From Pseudoduganella violacea (GTDB lineage: Bacteria > Pseudomonadota > Gammaproteobacteria > Burkholderiales > Burkholderiaceae_D), in contig NZ_JACHXD010000008.1 of the NCBI RefSeq assembly GCF_014191875.1, forward strand, positions 219,844-283,843: a stretch of 64,000 bases of DNA. The letters run 5' to 3'. Shown in pieces: positions 33,598 through 42,222 of this stretch. How positions within the stretch are numbered: position 1 is the stretch's first letter; every line of letters starts with the position of its first letter. A program made the translations under genes and the position numbers. The notes under the pieces were generated by a model. The model searched no databases. It was not told where the DNA came from and saw only the letters and a list, made by a program, of their open reading frames with translations.

Positions 33598-34953
33598 GTA
33601 GCAAGGCGTGTACGCCTTGCCAGCCAGCTTCATGCGGCTTTGCGCCACAAACGATGCCAGCAGCGCATCCATCGGCCCCATGATCTCGGCATCGCCGTGG
33701 ATTTCGAAATGGCCGTACTTCTCGATGGCACGGATGCCGTCATCCTTCACATTGCCCGCCACCACGCCCGAGAAGGCGCGCCGCAGCTGGGCCGCCAGCA
33801 GGTGGGTCGGCTGGTTTTTATGCAGGCTCAGATTGCGCATATTCTCGTGTGTCGGCGTGAAGGGACGCTGGAACTCCTCGTCGATCTTCAGCGCCCAATT
33901 GAAGTAATACGCATCGCTGCGCGCCTTGCGGAACTCGCGCACCAGCTTGATGCCGTCAACCATCTCCTTCGCCACCAGCTCGGGATCGTCGACGATGATC
34001 TTATAGCGCTGCTGCGCCTTCTCGCCCAGCGTACGGCCGATAAAATCATTGATCTGCACGAAGTATTCGCGCGAAGATTCCGGCCCGGTGAAAATCAGCG
34101 GGAAAGGCAAGTCCTCGTTATCCGGGTGCAGCAGAATGCCCAGAATATACAGGATTTCCTCCGCCGTGCCCGCGCCACCCGGGAAGACCACGATGCCGTG
34201 ACCCGTGCGCACAAAGGCTTCCAGCCGCTTTTCGATGTCCGGCATGATGACCAGATCGTTGACGATGGGGTTGGGCGACTCGGCCGCGATAATGCCGGGC
34301 TCCGTGATGCCCAGATAGCGCCCGGCCCCAAAACGCTGCTTGGCGTGGCCGATGGTGGCGCCCTTCATCGGCCCCTTCATCGCGCCCGGCCCACAGCCGG
34401 TGCAGATATCGAGCGCGCGCAAGCCCATCTGGTAACCCACTTCTTTCGAGTAGTTGTACTCGGCGCGGTTGATCGAGTGGCCGCCCCAGCACACCACCAG
34501 GTTCGGATTGAGCTGCGGCTGCAGCACATTGGCATTGCGCAGGATATGGAAAACGGCATCGGTGATGCCTTCCGAGCGCGCCAGGTCGAACTTGGGATTA
34601 TCAGTCACCTCATTGCTGACGAAAACAATGTCGCGCAGCACGGCAAACAGGTGCTCATGGATGCCCTTGATCATCTTGCCATCCACAAAAGCGATGGCCG
34701 GCGCGCCCTTGATCTCCAGCTTGATGCCGCGCTCGCGCTGCATGATATTGATATCAAACGAAGTGAAGCGTTCCAGCAATTCCTTTCCATCGTCGATCGT
34801 GCTGCCGCAATTGAGCACCGCCAGGGCGCAGTTGCGAAACATGGTATAAAGCCCGCCCTTGCCGGAGTCGAGCAGTTTATTTACTTCGGCCTTGGACAGT
34901 ACTTCCAGCTTGCCTTCAGGCGAAATCAGGGTATCGACAACGTCATGTTCCAT
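33583..34953 (-). CDS. ppnN: Pyrimidine/purine nucleotide 5'-monophosphate nucleosidase (LOG family)
   Basis: A 456-residue enzyme (E. coli PpnN 454) that cleaves nucleoside monophosphates to base and ribose-5-phosphate. The start MEHDVVDTLISPEGKLEVL was chosen for family match; an upstream 46-residue extension is rejected. Motifs: N-terminal KVNKLLDSG-type (AEVNKLLDSGKGGLY), the LOG/lysine decarboxylase fold with VVCWGGHSINRAEYNYS, CTGCGPGAMKGPMKGA (PGGxGTxxE-type context) and VVFPGGAGTAEEILYILGILLHP, the nucleotide-binding and catalytic Glu motif. The C-terminal DUF3412 ends YTPCYRIVQ. PpnN is activated by (p)ppGpp in E. coli. It converges with the coiled-coil gene and is divergent from the POT transporter. 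Confidence 0.93.
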   Translation of the reverse strand: MEHDVVDTLISPEGKLEVLSKAEVNKLLDSGKGGLYTMFRNCALAVLNCGSTIDDGKELLERFTSFDINIMQRERGIKLEIKGAPAIAFVDGKMIKGIHEHLFAVLRDIVFVSNEVTDNPKFDLARSEGITDAVFHILRNANVLQPQLNPNLVVCWGGHSINRAEYNYSKEVGYQMGLRALDICTGCGPGAMKGPMKGATIGHAKQRFGAGRYLGITEPGIIAAESPNPIVNDLVIMPDIEKRLEAFVRTGHGIVVFPGGAGTAEEILYILGILLHPDNEDLPFPLIFTGPESSREYFVQINDFIGRTLGEKAQQRYKIIVDDPELVAKEMVDGIKLVREFRKARSDAYYFNWALKIDEEFQRPFTPTHENMRNLSLHKNQPTHLLAAQLRRAFSGVVAGNVKDDGIRAIEKYGHFEIHGDAEIMGPMDALLASFVAQSRMKLAGKAYTPCYRIVQ

Positions 34954-35155
34954 GGTGCGAATAATCCTTTTTTGTTGCGGGGCACAACAGCTGTGTCCAC
35001 AGCACCAATATACGACATCTAAGGGTTTCGTGGTGGAATGTATATATTGCAAACGAGTCAATAAAAAGTTCACAATGCTGCAGGGCAGCATGTGAATTTG
35101 GTGACATTTCCAAACGGTGGATTACAATGGCGGCTTTTTTAGCAGGAGAAGCCGC

Positions 35156-36661
35156 ATGAGCGGTGCAAGCAACCCTACCACGGAAGTCGCAATCCCTGAG
35201 TTCAAGCAGATCATGGGTCACCCCAGTCCGCTCTGGATGTTGTTCATGTCCGAATTCTGGGAACGCTTCGCGTTCTACGGCATTCGCTGGGCGCTGGTGC
35301 TCTACATCGTGTCGCAGTTCTACGGCGGCGATGCGGCGGGCCAATCGGCGGCCAACCTGACTTACGGCTCTTACCTCGCGCTGGTGTATGCCGGCGCCCT
35401 GTTCGGCGGCTTCGTCGCCGACCGCGTGCTCGGCTACCAGCGTTCGATCCTGGTCGGCGCCAGCTTCATGGCTGCCGGCCTGTTCATGATCGCCCTGCCC
35501 GATCCGAGCATCTTCAAGCTCGGCCTGGCCACCATCATCGTCGGCAACGGCATGTTCAAACCGAACATCTCGACCATGGTCGGCAAGCTGTACGGCATTC
35601 ATGACACCCGCCGCGACTCCGGCTTCACCATCTTCTACATGGGCATCAACGTCGGCGGCTTCCTGGCCCCGATCTTCACCCAGCTGCTGGCGCAGAAAAT
35701 CTTCGCCACCGGCGACACCCCGGCCTACAAGATCGTGTTCATTTCGGCCGGCATCGGCATGCTGATCAGCCTGTGCTGGTTCTACGTCGGCCGCCGCTCG
35801 CTCAAAGGCATCGGCGAACCCGCGCCGGAAGCCCGCAGCCCGATGCGCATCGTCTACGTGGTGCTCGGCTCGCTGGCCGTGATCCCGGTCGTGTACTCGC
35901 TGCTGGCCCTGGGCGCCGACGCCCTGCAAGGCATCCTGACCGTGATGTTCCTGATCCTGGCTGTCATGCTGATCGTCGAAGGCGTGCGCAACGGCAAAGT
36001 GGCGCGCGACAAGGTCATCGCCATGATGCTGATCTTCGCCTTCAACATCCTGTTCTGGTGCTTCTTCGAGCAGGCTGGCAGCTCCTTCACCTTCCTGGCC
36101 GAGAACATCGTCGACCGCAAGCTGGGCGAATTCATCTTCCCGACCGCCTGGTTCCAGAGCGTAAACTCGATCGCCATCATCTTCTTCGCGCCGGTCGTGG
36201 CCGCGATCTGGGTGATGCTGGGCCGCCGCAACATGAACCCATCGATCCCGCGCAAATTCGGCCTGGGCCTGCTGGGTAACGGCCTGGCCTTCGGCCTGCT
36301 GATGTTCGCCCTGTCCTCGCTGGTGGACGACAGCGGCAAGGTGCCATTCTGGACCCTGTTCATGGTCTACGTGATCCAGTCGATTGGCGAGCTGTGCCTG
36401 TCGCCGATCGGCCTGTCGATGGTGACCAAGCTGGCGCCGACGCGTCTGGTCGGCATGGGCATGGGCGGCTGGTTCCTGTCCACCGGCATCGGCAACAACC
36501 TGTCGGGCATGTTCGCCTCCCACGTCAGCGGCGAAAGCGGCATGTCGGTCGCGTCGGCCCTGTCCGGCTACACCTTCGGCTTCTACTCGCTGGTCGGTGG
36601 CGGCATCGTCCTGTTCCTGATCGCACCGCTGATCCAGAAACTGATGCACGGCGTGAAATAA
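35156..36661 (+). CDS. POT/PTR-family proton-coupled peptide transporter
   Basis: A 501-residue 14-helix transporter. The start MSGASNPTTEVAIPEF is preceded by GCAGGAGAAG. Family signatures: MSEFWERFAFYGIRWALVLYI (E22xxER-type, proton coupling), the substrate loop VFGGFVADRVLGYQRSILVGA, MFKPNISTMVGKLY and FYMGINVGGFLAPI. A two-helix insertion typical of bacterial DtpA-D lies in the middle. Di- and tripeptide uptake is the known role. It is monocistronic with its own terminator. DtpA versus DtpB cannot be told by eye. Confidence 0.9.
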   Translation: MSGASNPTTEVAIPEFKQIMGHPSPLWMLFMSEFWERFAFYGIRWALVLYIVSQFYGGDAAGQSAANLTYGSYLALVYAGALFGGFVADRVLGYQRSILVGASFMAAGLFMIALPDPSIFKLGLATIIVGNGMFKPNISTMVGKLYGIHDTRRDSGFTIFYMGINVGGFLAPIFTQLLAQKIFATGDTPAYKIVFISAGIGMLISLCWFYVGRRSLKGIGEPAPEARSPMRIVYVVLGSLAVIPVVYSLLALGADALQGILTVMFLILAVMLIVEGVRNGKVARDKVIAMMLIFAFNILFWCFFEQAGSSFTFLAENIVDRKLGEFIFPTAWFQSVNSIAIIFFAPVVAAIWVMLGRRNMNPSIPRKFGLGLLGNGLAFGLLMFALSSLVDDSGKVPFWTLFMVYVIQSIGELCLSPIGLSMVTKLAPTRLVGMGMGGWFLSTGIGNNLSGMFASHVSGESGMSVASALSGYTFGFYSLVGGGIVLFLIAPLIQKLMHGVK

Positions 36662-36683
36662 GCGCGGCGCACAGCGCAAACAC

Positions 36684-36712
36684 AAAAGGGCAGCCTGCGG
36701 GCTGCCCTTTTT
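36684..36712 (+). terminator. Rho-independent terminator after the POT transporter
   Basis: GGGCAGCC pairs with GGCTGCCC around a 4-nt loop, with A4 before and T5 after. It starts 22 nt past the stop and is followed within 12 nt by a palindromic repeat. Confidence 0.88.
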
Positions 36713-36723
36713 CATTGCCGACT

Positions 36724-36760
36724 CCGTGTCCGATTGGGGTCTGCCCCCAATCGGACACGG
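36724..36760. repeat. Palindromic repeat element, copy 1
   Basis: CCGTGTCCGATTGGGG and its exact complement flank a TCTGC loop (16-bp arms, 37 nt). The identical 37-nt core recurs at 60158-60194. Both lie between a gene end and a convergent gene end. This resembles REP-type or intergenic palindromes of Oxalobacteraceae; the family name is not known to me. It could serve as a bidirectional 3'-end structure. Confidence 0.85.
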
Positions 36761-36772
36761 GCTGGACTGTAG

Positions 36773-38305
36773 TCAGCGGATGGGGGGCTGGGCGGCGAGC
36801 CAGGCGGCGAGGCGGGCCTCGGCGCCGGGGGCGAGGTGCAGACCGAGCTTGGAGCGGCGCCAGAGGATGTCGGCGGCGCTGATGGCCCATTCATAGCGGC
36901 GCAGGTAGTTCACTTCGGCGGCGTAGAGGCCGGGCAGGATTTCTTCGCCCATATCGGCCATGCCGTGGCAGTCGGCCAGCAGGGTGTGGAGGCGGGTGCC
37001 GTAGGCGCGGGCGTAGCGCGCGACCAGGGCCGGCGCGAGCCAGGCGTATTTGAGCTGGCTGGCGGCGATCCATTGGCTGAATTCGCGCACGGAGCGGTTT
37101 TGCGGTTCGGCGCCGTACAGGTCGCCGCCGGGCAGGCAAACCTTGCCGGTCCAGCCCCGCTGGGGACAGCCCAGGCTGTGGCAGATCTTGTCCACCGCCT
37201 CTTCGGCCAATTTGCGGAAGGTGGTAATCTTGCCGCCAAAGACGCTCAGTACCGGCGGGCCATTGCTGTCGATCTCGAAGCGGTAGTCGCGGGTGACGGC
37301 CTTGGCGTCGGCCGCCTCGTCCTCCACCAGCGGGCGCACGCCGGCATAGGTCCACACCACGTCGGCAGGCCGTACCGCTTCGCTGAAATAGTGGCTGGCG
37401 ACCTGGCACAGGTAGCCGATTTCGCTTTCGCCGATGGCCACCTGGCCTGGATCGCCTTCGTAGGTGACGTCGGTGGTACCGATCAGCGTGAAATCACGTT
37501 CGTAGGGAATGGCGAAGACAATGCGGCCGTCGTTGTGCTGGAAGATGTAGGCGTAATCGTGTTCGAAAATGCGGCGTACCACGATATGGCTGCCCTTGAT
37601 CAGACGCAGCTGGCCGTCCATCGGCTTTTGCAGCACATCCTGGACCAGGTGCGCGGCCCAGGGACCGGCGGCATTCACCAGATAGCGCGCGCTCACGGAC
37701 TGCTCGCTGCCGTCCTGCAGGCGCAGCCTCGCTTGCCAGCGTTCGCCGACGCGGCGCGCACCGAGGAAGGTAGTGCGCGTCATGATGCGCGCGCCCTTCT
37801 CGCAGGCGTCGCGGGCATTCAGCACCACCAGGCGGGCGTCGTCCACCCAGCCGTCGGAATATTCGAAGCCGCGCGTAAATTCGCGCTTGAGCGGGCGTCC
37901 GGCGGCGTGGCAGGAGAATTTGATGCCGCGCGAGCCAGGCAGCAGCTCGCGCCGCGCCAGCGCGTCATACAGCATCAGGCCCGCGCGAATCAGCAGCGCC
38001 GGGCGCTGGCCGCGCGCATGCGGCATCACAAACCGCATCGGCCACATGATGTGGGGGGCGCTGCGCAGCAGCACTTCGCGCTCGATCAGGGCTTTGCGCA
38101 CCAGGCCGAATTCATAGTATTCGAGATAGCGCAGGCCGCCATGTATGAGCTTGGTCGAGGCTGACGAGGTATGCGAGGCCAGGTCATCCTTCTCGCACAG
38201 GACGGCGCACAGCCCGCGCCCCGCCGCATCGCGCGCAATGCCCACACCGTTGATGCCGCCGCCTACGATCAATACATCGCAATCGATGTCCTGTTCCGCC
38301 GCCAT
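36773..38305 (-). CDS. glpD: Aerobic glycerol-3-phosphate dehydrogenase
   Basis: A 510-residue FAD enzyme of the inner membrane that oxidises sn-glycerol-3-phosphate to DHAP and feeds quinone. The start MAAEQDIDCDVLIVGGGING was preferred to an upstream ATG (adds 19 residues). Motifs: the dinucleotide fold VLIVGGGINGVGIARDAAGRG, HTSSASTKLIHGGLRYLEYYEFGLV (FAD-binding and active-site region), and DVTYEGDPGQVAIGESEIGYLC. The C-terminal domain ends in a low-complexity Pro/Ala tail. No glpF or glpK neighbour is in the window. Confidence 0.93.
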   Translation of the reverse strand: MAAEQDIDCDVLIVGGGINGVGIARDAAGRGLCAVLCEKDDLASHTSSASTKLIHGGLRYLEYYEFGLVRKALIEREVLLRSAPHIMWPMRFVMPHARGQRPALLIRAGLMLYDALARRELLPGSRGIKFSCHAAGRPLKREFTRGFEYSDGWVDDARLVVLNARDACEKGARIMTRTTFLGARRVGERWQARLRLQDGSEQSVSARYLVNAAGPWAAHLVQDVLQKPMDGQLRLIKGSHIVVRRIFEHDYAYIFQHNDGRIVFAIPYERDFTLIGTTDVTYEGDPGQVAIGESEIGYLCQVASHYFSEAVRPADVVWTYAGVRPLVEDEAADAKAVTRDYRFEIDSNGPPVLSVFGGKITTFRKLAEEAVDKICHSLGCPQRGWTGKVCLPGGDLYGAEPQNRSVREFSQWIAASQLKYAWLAPALVARYARAYGTRLHTLLADCHGMADMGEEILPGLYAAEVNYLRRYEWAISAADILWRRSKLGLHLAPGAEARLAAWLAAQPPIR

Positions 38306-38365
38306 ACCTTCCCCAGCACTGTCAATACGCACAAGATACGCTAAATTGTATGCAGTAAGCAACTA

Positions 38366-39283
38366 TCATCCCTGCGCCGCGTCCCATTCGCTGAGCATGA
38401 CGCCCATGGCGGCCATTTCTTCCTCCAGCCATTCGCGCAGCCGGCGTATGCGCGGCGCGGCCTCCTTGCCGCGCGCCGTCAGGAAGCGGTAGCCCGAGGC
38501 ATAGGGCGCGCTGCGCGCCCGCAGCAGGCGCAGGACGCCGTTCCGCACATCCTCATGGACCATGGCGAAAGCCACCACCGCCACGCCCTGGCCCGCCGCA
38601 GCGGCCTGCGCCAGCAAGCCGGAATGACTGAAGCTGCGGGCGAACTGCAGGCGGGGATTGCGCACGCCGTTGGCCTGCATGAAGCGCATCCATAGTTCGC
38701 TGTCACCTTCGCACAGCAGCGGCAGCAGCGGCAGATCGTCCAGCTCAAGACTGTCGCGGCCGGGCGGCAGCAAGCCGGGGCTATACACCGCGACCAACCT
38801 TTCGCTGAATATCAGATCGGGATCGCCAGGCTGGAAGGGGCCGTGGCGGATGGCGACATCGATGCCGCCCGCATCCAGGTTCACTTGCCTGTCGTTGGAA
38901 TCGACGCGGATATCCAGCTCGGGATGGAGGCGGGTAAAGCGCGGCATGCGCGGCACCAGCCATTTATAGGCAAAGGAGTGGGTGCAGGAGATGCGCAGCA
39001 GCGCGGCGTCTTCGTCCTCCTGCAAGGCGGCGCATTTGTCGCGCAGCTCGGTCAGCACCTGGGACACGGTGGCGGCGAATTCGGCCCCCTTTTCCGTCAA
39101 CTGGACCTGGCGCGTCTGGCGCACGAACAACGGAAAGCCCAGCTCCTCCTCCAGCGTCTTGATCTGCTGGCTGATGGCGGCCGGCGTCTTGTGCAGCTCT
39201 TCCGCCGCGCGCTTGAAACTGCCCCATCGCGCCGCGCTATTGAAGTCGATCAGCCCCGAGAGGCTGCGCAAAGGCCTGCCCAT
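38366..39283 (-). CDS. LysR-family transcriptional regulator (GcvA-like)
   Basis: A 305-residue regulator. The N-terminal winged HTH is at about 8-67 with AAEELHKTPAAISQQI and LEEELGFPLFVRQTRQVQLTEKGAEF. The C-terminal LysR effector domain contains LLRISCTHSFAYKWLVPRMPRF and IDVAIRHGPFQPGDPDLIF, a pattern of the GcvA subgroup. It is divergent from an epimerase gene (105 nt), so it may regulate it or itself; the inducer is unknown. An operator with T-N11-A motif was not resolved by eye. Confidence 0.88.
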   Translation of the reverse strand: MGRPLRSLSGLIDFNSAARWGSFKRAAEELHKTPAAISQQIKTLEEELGFPLFVRQTRQVQLTEKGAEFAATVSQVLTELRDKCAALQEDEDAALLRISCTHSFAYKWLVPRMPRFTRLHPELDIRVDSNDRQVNLDAGGIDVAIRHGPFQPGDPDLIFSERLVAVYSPGLLPPGRDSLELDDLPLLPLLCEGDSELWMRFMQANGVRNPRLQFARSFSHSGLLAQAAAAGQGVAVVAFAMVHEDVRNGVLRLLRARSAPYASGYRFLTARGKEAAPRIRRLREWLEEEMAAMGVMLSEWDAAQG

Positions 39284-39388
39284 GCAATCCTCGTGAATTA
39301 GAAAAACTTACTTGTTACCGGTAATATTTCTCGTTTGCCGACGCCCCGCTCCCGAAGGAACAATACATGCATCTGACAGGAGAATAGC

Positions 39389-40318
39389 ATGACAAAGAAT
39401 ATCTTGATTATTGGCGGAACGCGTTTCTTCGGCAAGCTGCTGGTGCGCCGGCTGCTGGCCGAAGGTCACCAACTGACGCTGGCGACGCGCGGCAGGACCG
39501 GCGACGACTTTGGCAACGCGGTGCAGCGCATCCACGTCGACCGGCGCGATGCGGCCGCCATGCGCGCCGCCTTCGCTCGCGCCAGCTACGACGCCGTGTA
39601 TGACCAGATGTGCTACAGCCCTTTGGACGCGGCCATTTCCAACGAAGTCTTTGCGGGCAGGACGGCGCGCTACATCATGTCGTCCACCATCGAGGTCTAC
39701 CGCCACCTATGCGGACTGGCGCTGGCGCCGTTCGCCGAGTCGGCGCTGGACCTGGATGCGGAACGCATCGATATGGTCTATCCCTGGCACGATCCGGCCT
39801 ACGCCGAAGAGAGCTATGCACCGGGCAAGCGCCAGGCCGAAGCCCTGCTTTACCGCAGCGCCGCCCTGCCCGCGGTCAGCGTGCGCATCGCCCACGTGCT
39901 TGGAGGCCGCGACGATTTCACCGGCCGCTTGCGGCACTATGTTGAACTGGCGCGTCGCGGCCAGCCTTTGCCGCATAGCTCCAGCGCTGCAGCCAGCTCC
40001 TTCCTGCATCCGCAAGCGATCGCGAACTTTCTAGCCTGGACCGGCACGCAGGATTTTCTCGGGCCAGTCAATGCCGCCAATATCACGCTGTCGGCTACCG
40101 AGCTGCGGCAACGTATCGGCCAGGTGCTGGGAGTGAGGGCGTATGCGCAAGCGGCGGCGCCCGGCGCGGTCCAGCCAGGCCCCTTCGACTATGCCCAACC
40201 CTACACGATGGATACGGCGCGCGCGGCGGCTCTGGGCTACCGCTTCGAGGGCGACGGCGCCTGGTTGGACACGTTGATACGCGAACATGCGTCAGCAGCG
40301 CAGGGGGCGGCGGCATGA
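39389..40318 (+). CDS. NAD-dependent epimerase/dehydratase family protein
   Basis: A 309-residue extended-SDR protein with the nucleotide-binding start MTKNILIIGGTRFFGKLL. The catalytic YxxxK is replaced by a looser YAPGKRQAEALLY context (Y-A-P-G-K), and SSTIEVYRHL marks the active-site strand. It matches NAD-epimerase proteins of unknown substrate, including CSP41-like RNA-binding relatives. It overlaps the LysE gene by 4 nt (ATGA) and is divergent from the LysR regulator. Confidence 0.75.
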   Translation: MTKNILIIGGTRFFGKLLVRRLLAEGHQLTLATRGRTGDDFGNAVQRIHVDRRDAAAMRAAFARASYDAVYDQMCYSPLDAAISNEVFAGRTARYIMSSTIEVYRHLCGLALAPFAESALDLDAERIDMVYPWHDPAYAEESYAPGKRQAEALLYRSAALPAVSVRIAHVLGGRDDFTGRLRHYVELARRGQPLPHSSSAAASSFLHPQAIANFLAWTGTQDFLGPVNAANITLSATELRQRIGQVLGVRAYAQAAAPGAVQPGPFDYAQPYTMDTARAAALGYRFEGDGAWLDTLIREHASAAQGAAA

Positions 40319-40917
40319 GCGGCCTGGTTCATCTCCCCGCCTTTATCGCCGCCGCCCTGATGGTGATCTTCTCTCCCGGCCCCGGCACGCTCTATGTGGC
40401 AGGCCAAGTCCAGCATTCGCTGCCGCGCGCCTGGCAGGCTACGGCGGGCGTGGTGATCGGCGATCTGCTGCTGATCGCCTTGTCGGCACTGGGCTTTGCG
40501 GCCCTGATCGCGCGCTGGCCCGTGCTGCTGGATATATTCAAGATCGGCGGCGCCCTGTATCTGCTATGGCTGGGGATTGCGATGTACCGCACGCCGCCGC
40601 GGCTGGATGGCCGCAGCGCGGCGCCGGGCAGTCTGCTGCGCGCCGTGCTGATTACGGTGACCAATCCCAAGCCCATCCTCTTTTTCGGCGCATTCTTCCC
40701 GCTCTTTATCGACCATGGCGCCGGCGGCACGCTGCGCAGCTTCATGCTGCTGGGCGTACTGTTCGAGATCATGAATGTGCTGTACTTCGCAGGCGTGATC
40801 GCCCTGGTGGCGCGCTTGCGCGGCTTGCGCGCGCCCGGCAGGCTGGGTAGGCTGCCCTTGCACAAGCTCAGTGGCGGCGGTCTGATGCTGTGCGCCGCCT
40901 TTGTGCTGCTGGCTTAA
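40315..40917 (+). CDS. LysE/RhtB-family amino acid exporter
   Basis: A 200-residue, six-helix exporter. The family hallmark FSPGPGTLYVAGQVQHSL is at the N-terminus (usually PGP near the start) and VTNPKPILFFGAFFPLFI in the middle. RhtB/LysE proteins export amino acids or homoserine lactones. It is co-translated with the epimerase and converges with the amidohydrolase stop by a 4-nt overlap. Substrate unknown. Confidence 0.88.
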   Translation: MSGLVHLPAFIAAALMVIFSPGPGTLYVAGQVQHSLPRAWQATAGVVIGDLLLIALSALGFAALIARWPVLLDIFKIGGALYLLWLGIAMYRTPPRLDGRSAAPGSLLRAVLITVTNPKPILFFGAFFPLFIDHGAGGTLRSFMLLGVLFEIMNVLYFAGVIALVARLRGLRAPGRLGRLPLHKLSGGGLMLCAAFVLLA

Positions 40918-42206
40918 TCCAGAGTGGCGGGGCGTTTGTAGACCACGCCGTCCTTCATCACGAAACGCACCTGCTGCAGGACGCTGATGTCGCGCAGCGG
41001 ATCGCCGCTGACGGCCACGATATCGGCCGCGAAACCCGGCTCCAGCGAGCCAAGACGGTTGGACTGGTTGAGCAGCTCGGCCGCCGACAAGGTCGCCGAG
41101 CGGGTCGCCTCCAGCGGAGGCATGCCCGCTTCCACCATATAGGCGAACTCCTTGCCGTTCAGCCCATGCGGGAAGACGGCGGCATCGGTGCCGAAAGCGA
41201 TCTTCACGCCAGCCTTGTAGGCTTTGGCGAAAGTCTCCAGCATATGCGTGCCGATGGCGGCGGCCTTGGGGCGCACCAGCGGCGAATAGTAATCCGCCTC
41301 CTTGGCCTTCTCGGTCACGTATTTCCCGGCCGAGAGGGTCGGCACATACCAGGCGCCGGTCTTCTTGAACAGGGCAATGGCTTCATCGTCCATGAAAGTG
41401 CCGTGTTCGATCGAATCGACGCCGGCGCGCAGAGCGCGCTTCATGCCTTCCGTGCCATGGGCATGGGCGGCAACGCGATAGCCGTAATCCTTGGCCGTGG
41501 CGACGATGGAGCGCAGCTCCTCATCCGAAAACTGCGAGTTCTGGCCGCTGGCGGCCTGGCTCAGCACACCGCCGGTGGCGGTGATCTTGATCAGGTCCGC
41601 GCCTTCCTTGTAGCGGGCGCGCACCGCTTCGCGCGCTTCCTGCGGGCTGTTGACCACGCCCTGCTCCGGTCCCGGCACGCCTTTCAGGCGGCGCAGCTCG
41701 CGCGACAAGCCATTGGTGGGATCGGCATGGCCGCCCGTGGTGGCAATGGCCTGGCCTGAAGTGAACATGCGCGGTCCCGGCACATGGCCGGCGTCGATGG
41801 CGCGCTTCAACGCGATATTCAGGCCGTCGGATGCGCCCATATCGCGCACCGTGGTGAAGCCCGCCTTCAGCGTGCGTTCGGCGAAAGGCACGGAGCGCAA
41901 GGCCTGGTCGGCCACATCGCCGCTCAATTGGGAGCGCAGCTCCTCGATCTGCTTGCGGCTTTCGCCGCTCATATGGACATGCATATCGATCAGTCCCGGC
42001 AGACAGGAATAGGCGCTCAAGTCCACATCGCCCTTGCCCTGGGTGGGCGCCAGCGACTTGACGGCGCCGTTTTCGATGGCGACCGTGACCTTCTCCCGCC
42101 ATACGCCCGCCTTCACATCCAGCAAGCGGCCGCAATCGACCGTTTGCGTCGCGGCGCCGGCGCCATTCATGACCAGTAACAGACTTGCCAGGGACAGCTT
42201 ATGCAT
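40914..42206 (-). CDS. Exported amidohydrolase (metal-dependent)
   Basis: A 430-residue protein with a signal peptide (MHKLSLASLLLVMNGAGA). The start was chosen as the MHKLSL ATG, 32 residues into the longest frame. Amidohydrolase motifs: MHVHMSGES (HxH), TTVRDMGASDG, the HAHGTEGMKRALRAGVDSIEHGT metal ligands and FGTDAAVFPHG (Asp). This matches the imidazolonepropionase/Xaa-Pro-type peptidase branch of amidohydrolases seen in many Proteobacteria. It is divergent in direction from, and 16 nt beyond, the OPT transporter stop; a joint peptide-use role is plausible. Confidence 0.83.
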   Translation of the reverse strand: MHKLSLASLLLVMNGAGAATQTVDCGRLLDVKAGVWREKVTVAIENGAVKSLAPTQGKGDVDLSAYSCLPGLIDMHVHMSGESRKQIEELRSQLSGDVADQALRSVPFAERTLKAGFTTVRDMGASDGLNIALKRAIDAGHVPGPRMFTSGQAIATTGGHADPTNGLSRELRRLKGVPGPEQGVVNSPQEAREAVRARYKEGADLIKITATGGVLSQAASGQNSQFSDEELRSIVATAKDYGYRVAAHAHGTEGMKRALRAGVDSIEHGTFMDDEAIALFKKTGAWYVPTLSAGKYVTEKAKEADYYSPLVRPKAAAIGTHMLETFAKAYKAGVKIAFGTDAAVFPHGLNGKEFAYMVEAGMPPLEATRSATLSAAELLNQSNRLGSLEPGFAADIVAVSGDPLRDISVLQQVRFVMKDGVVYKRPATLD

Positions 42207-42222
42207 GCACTCCTCCTTGAGT

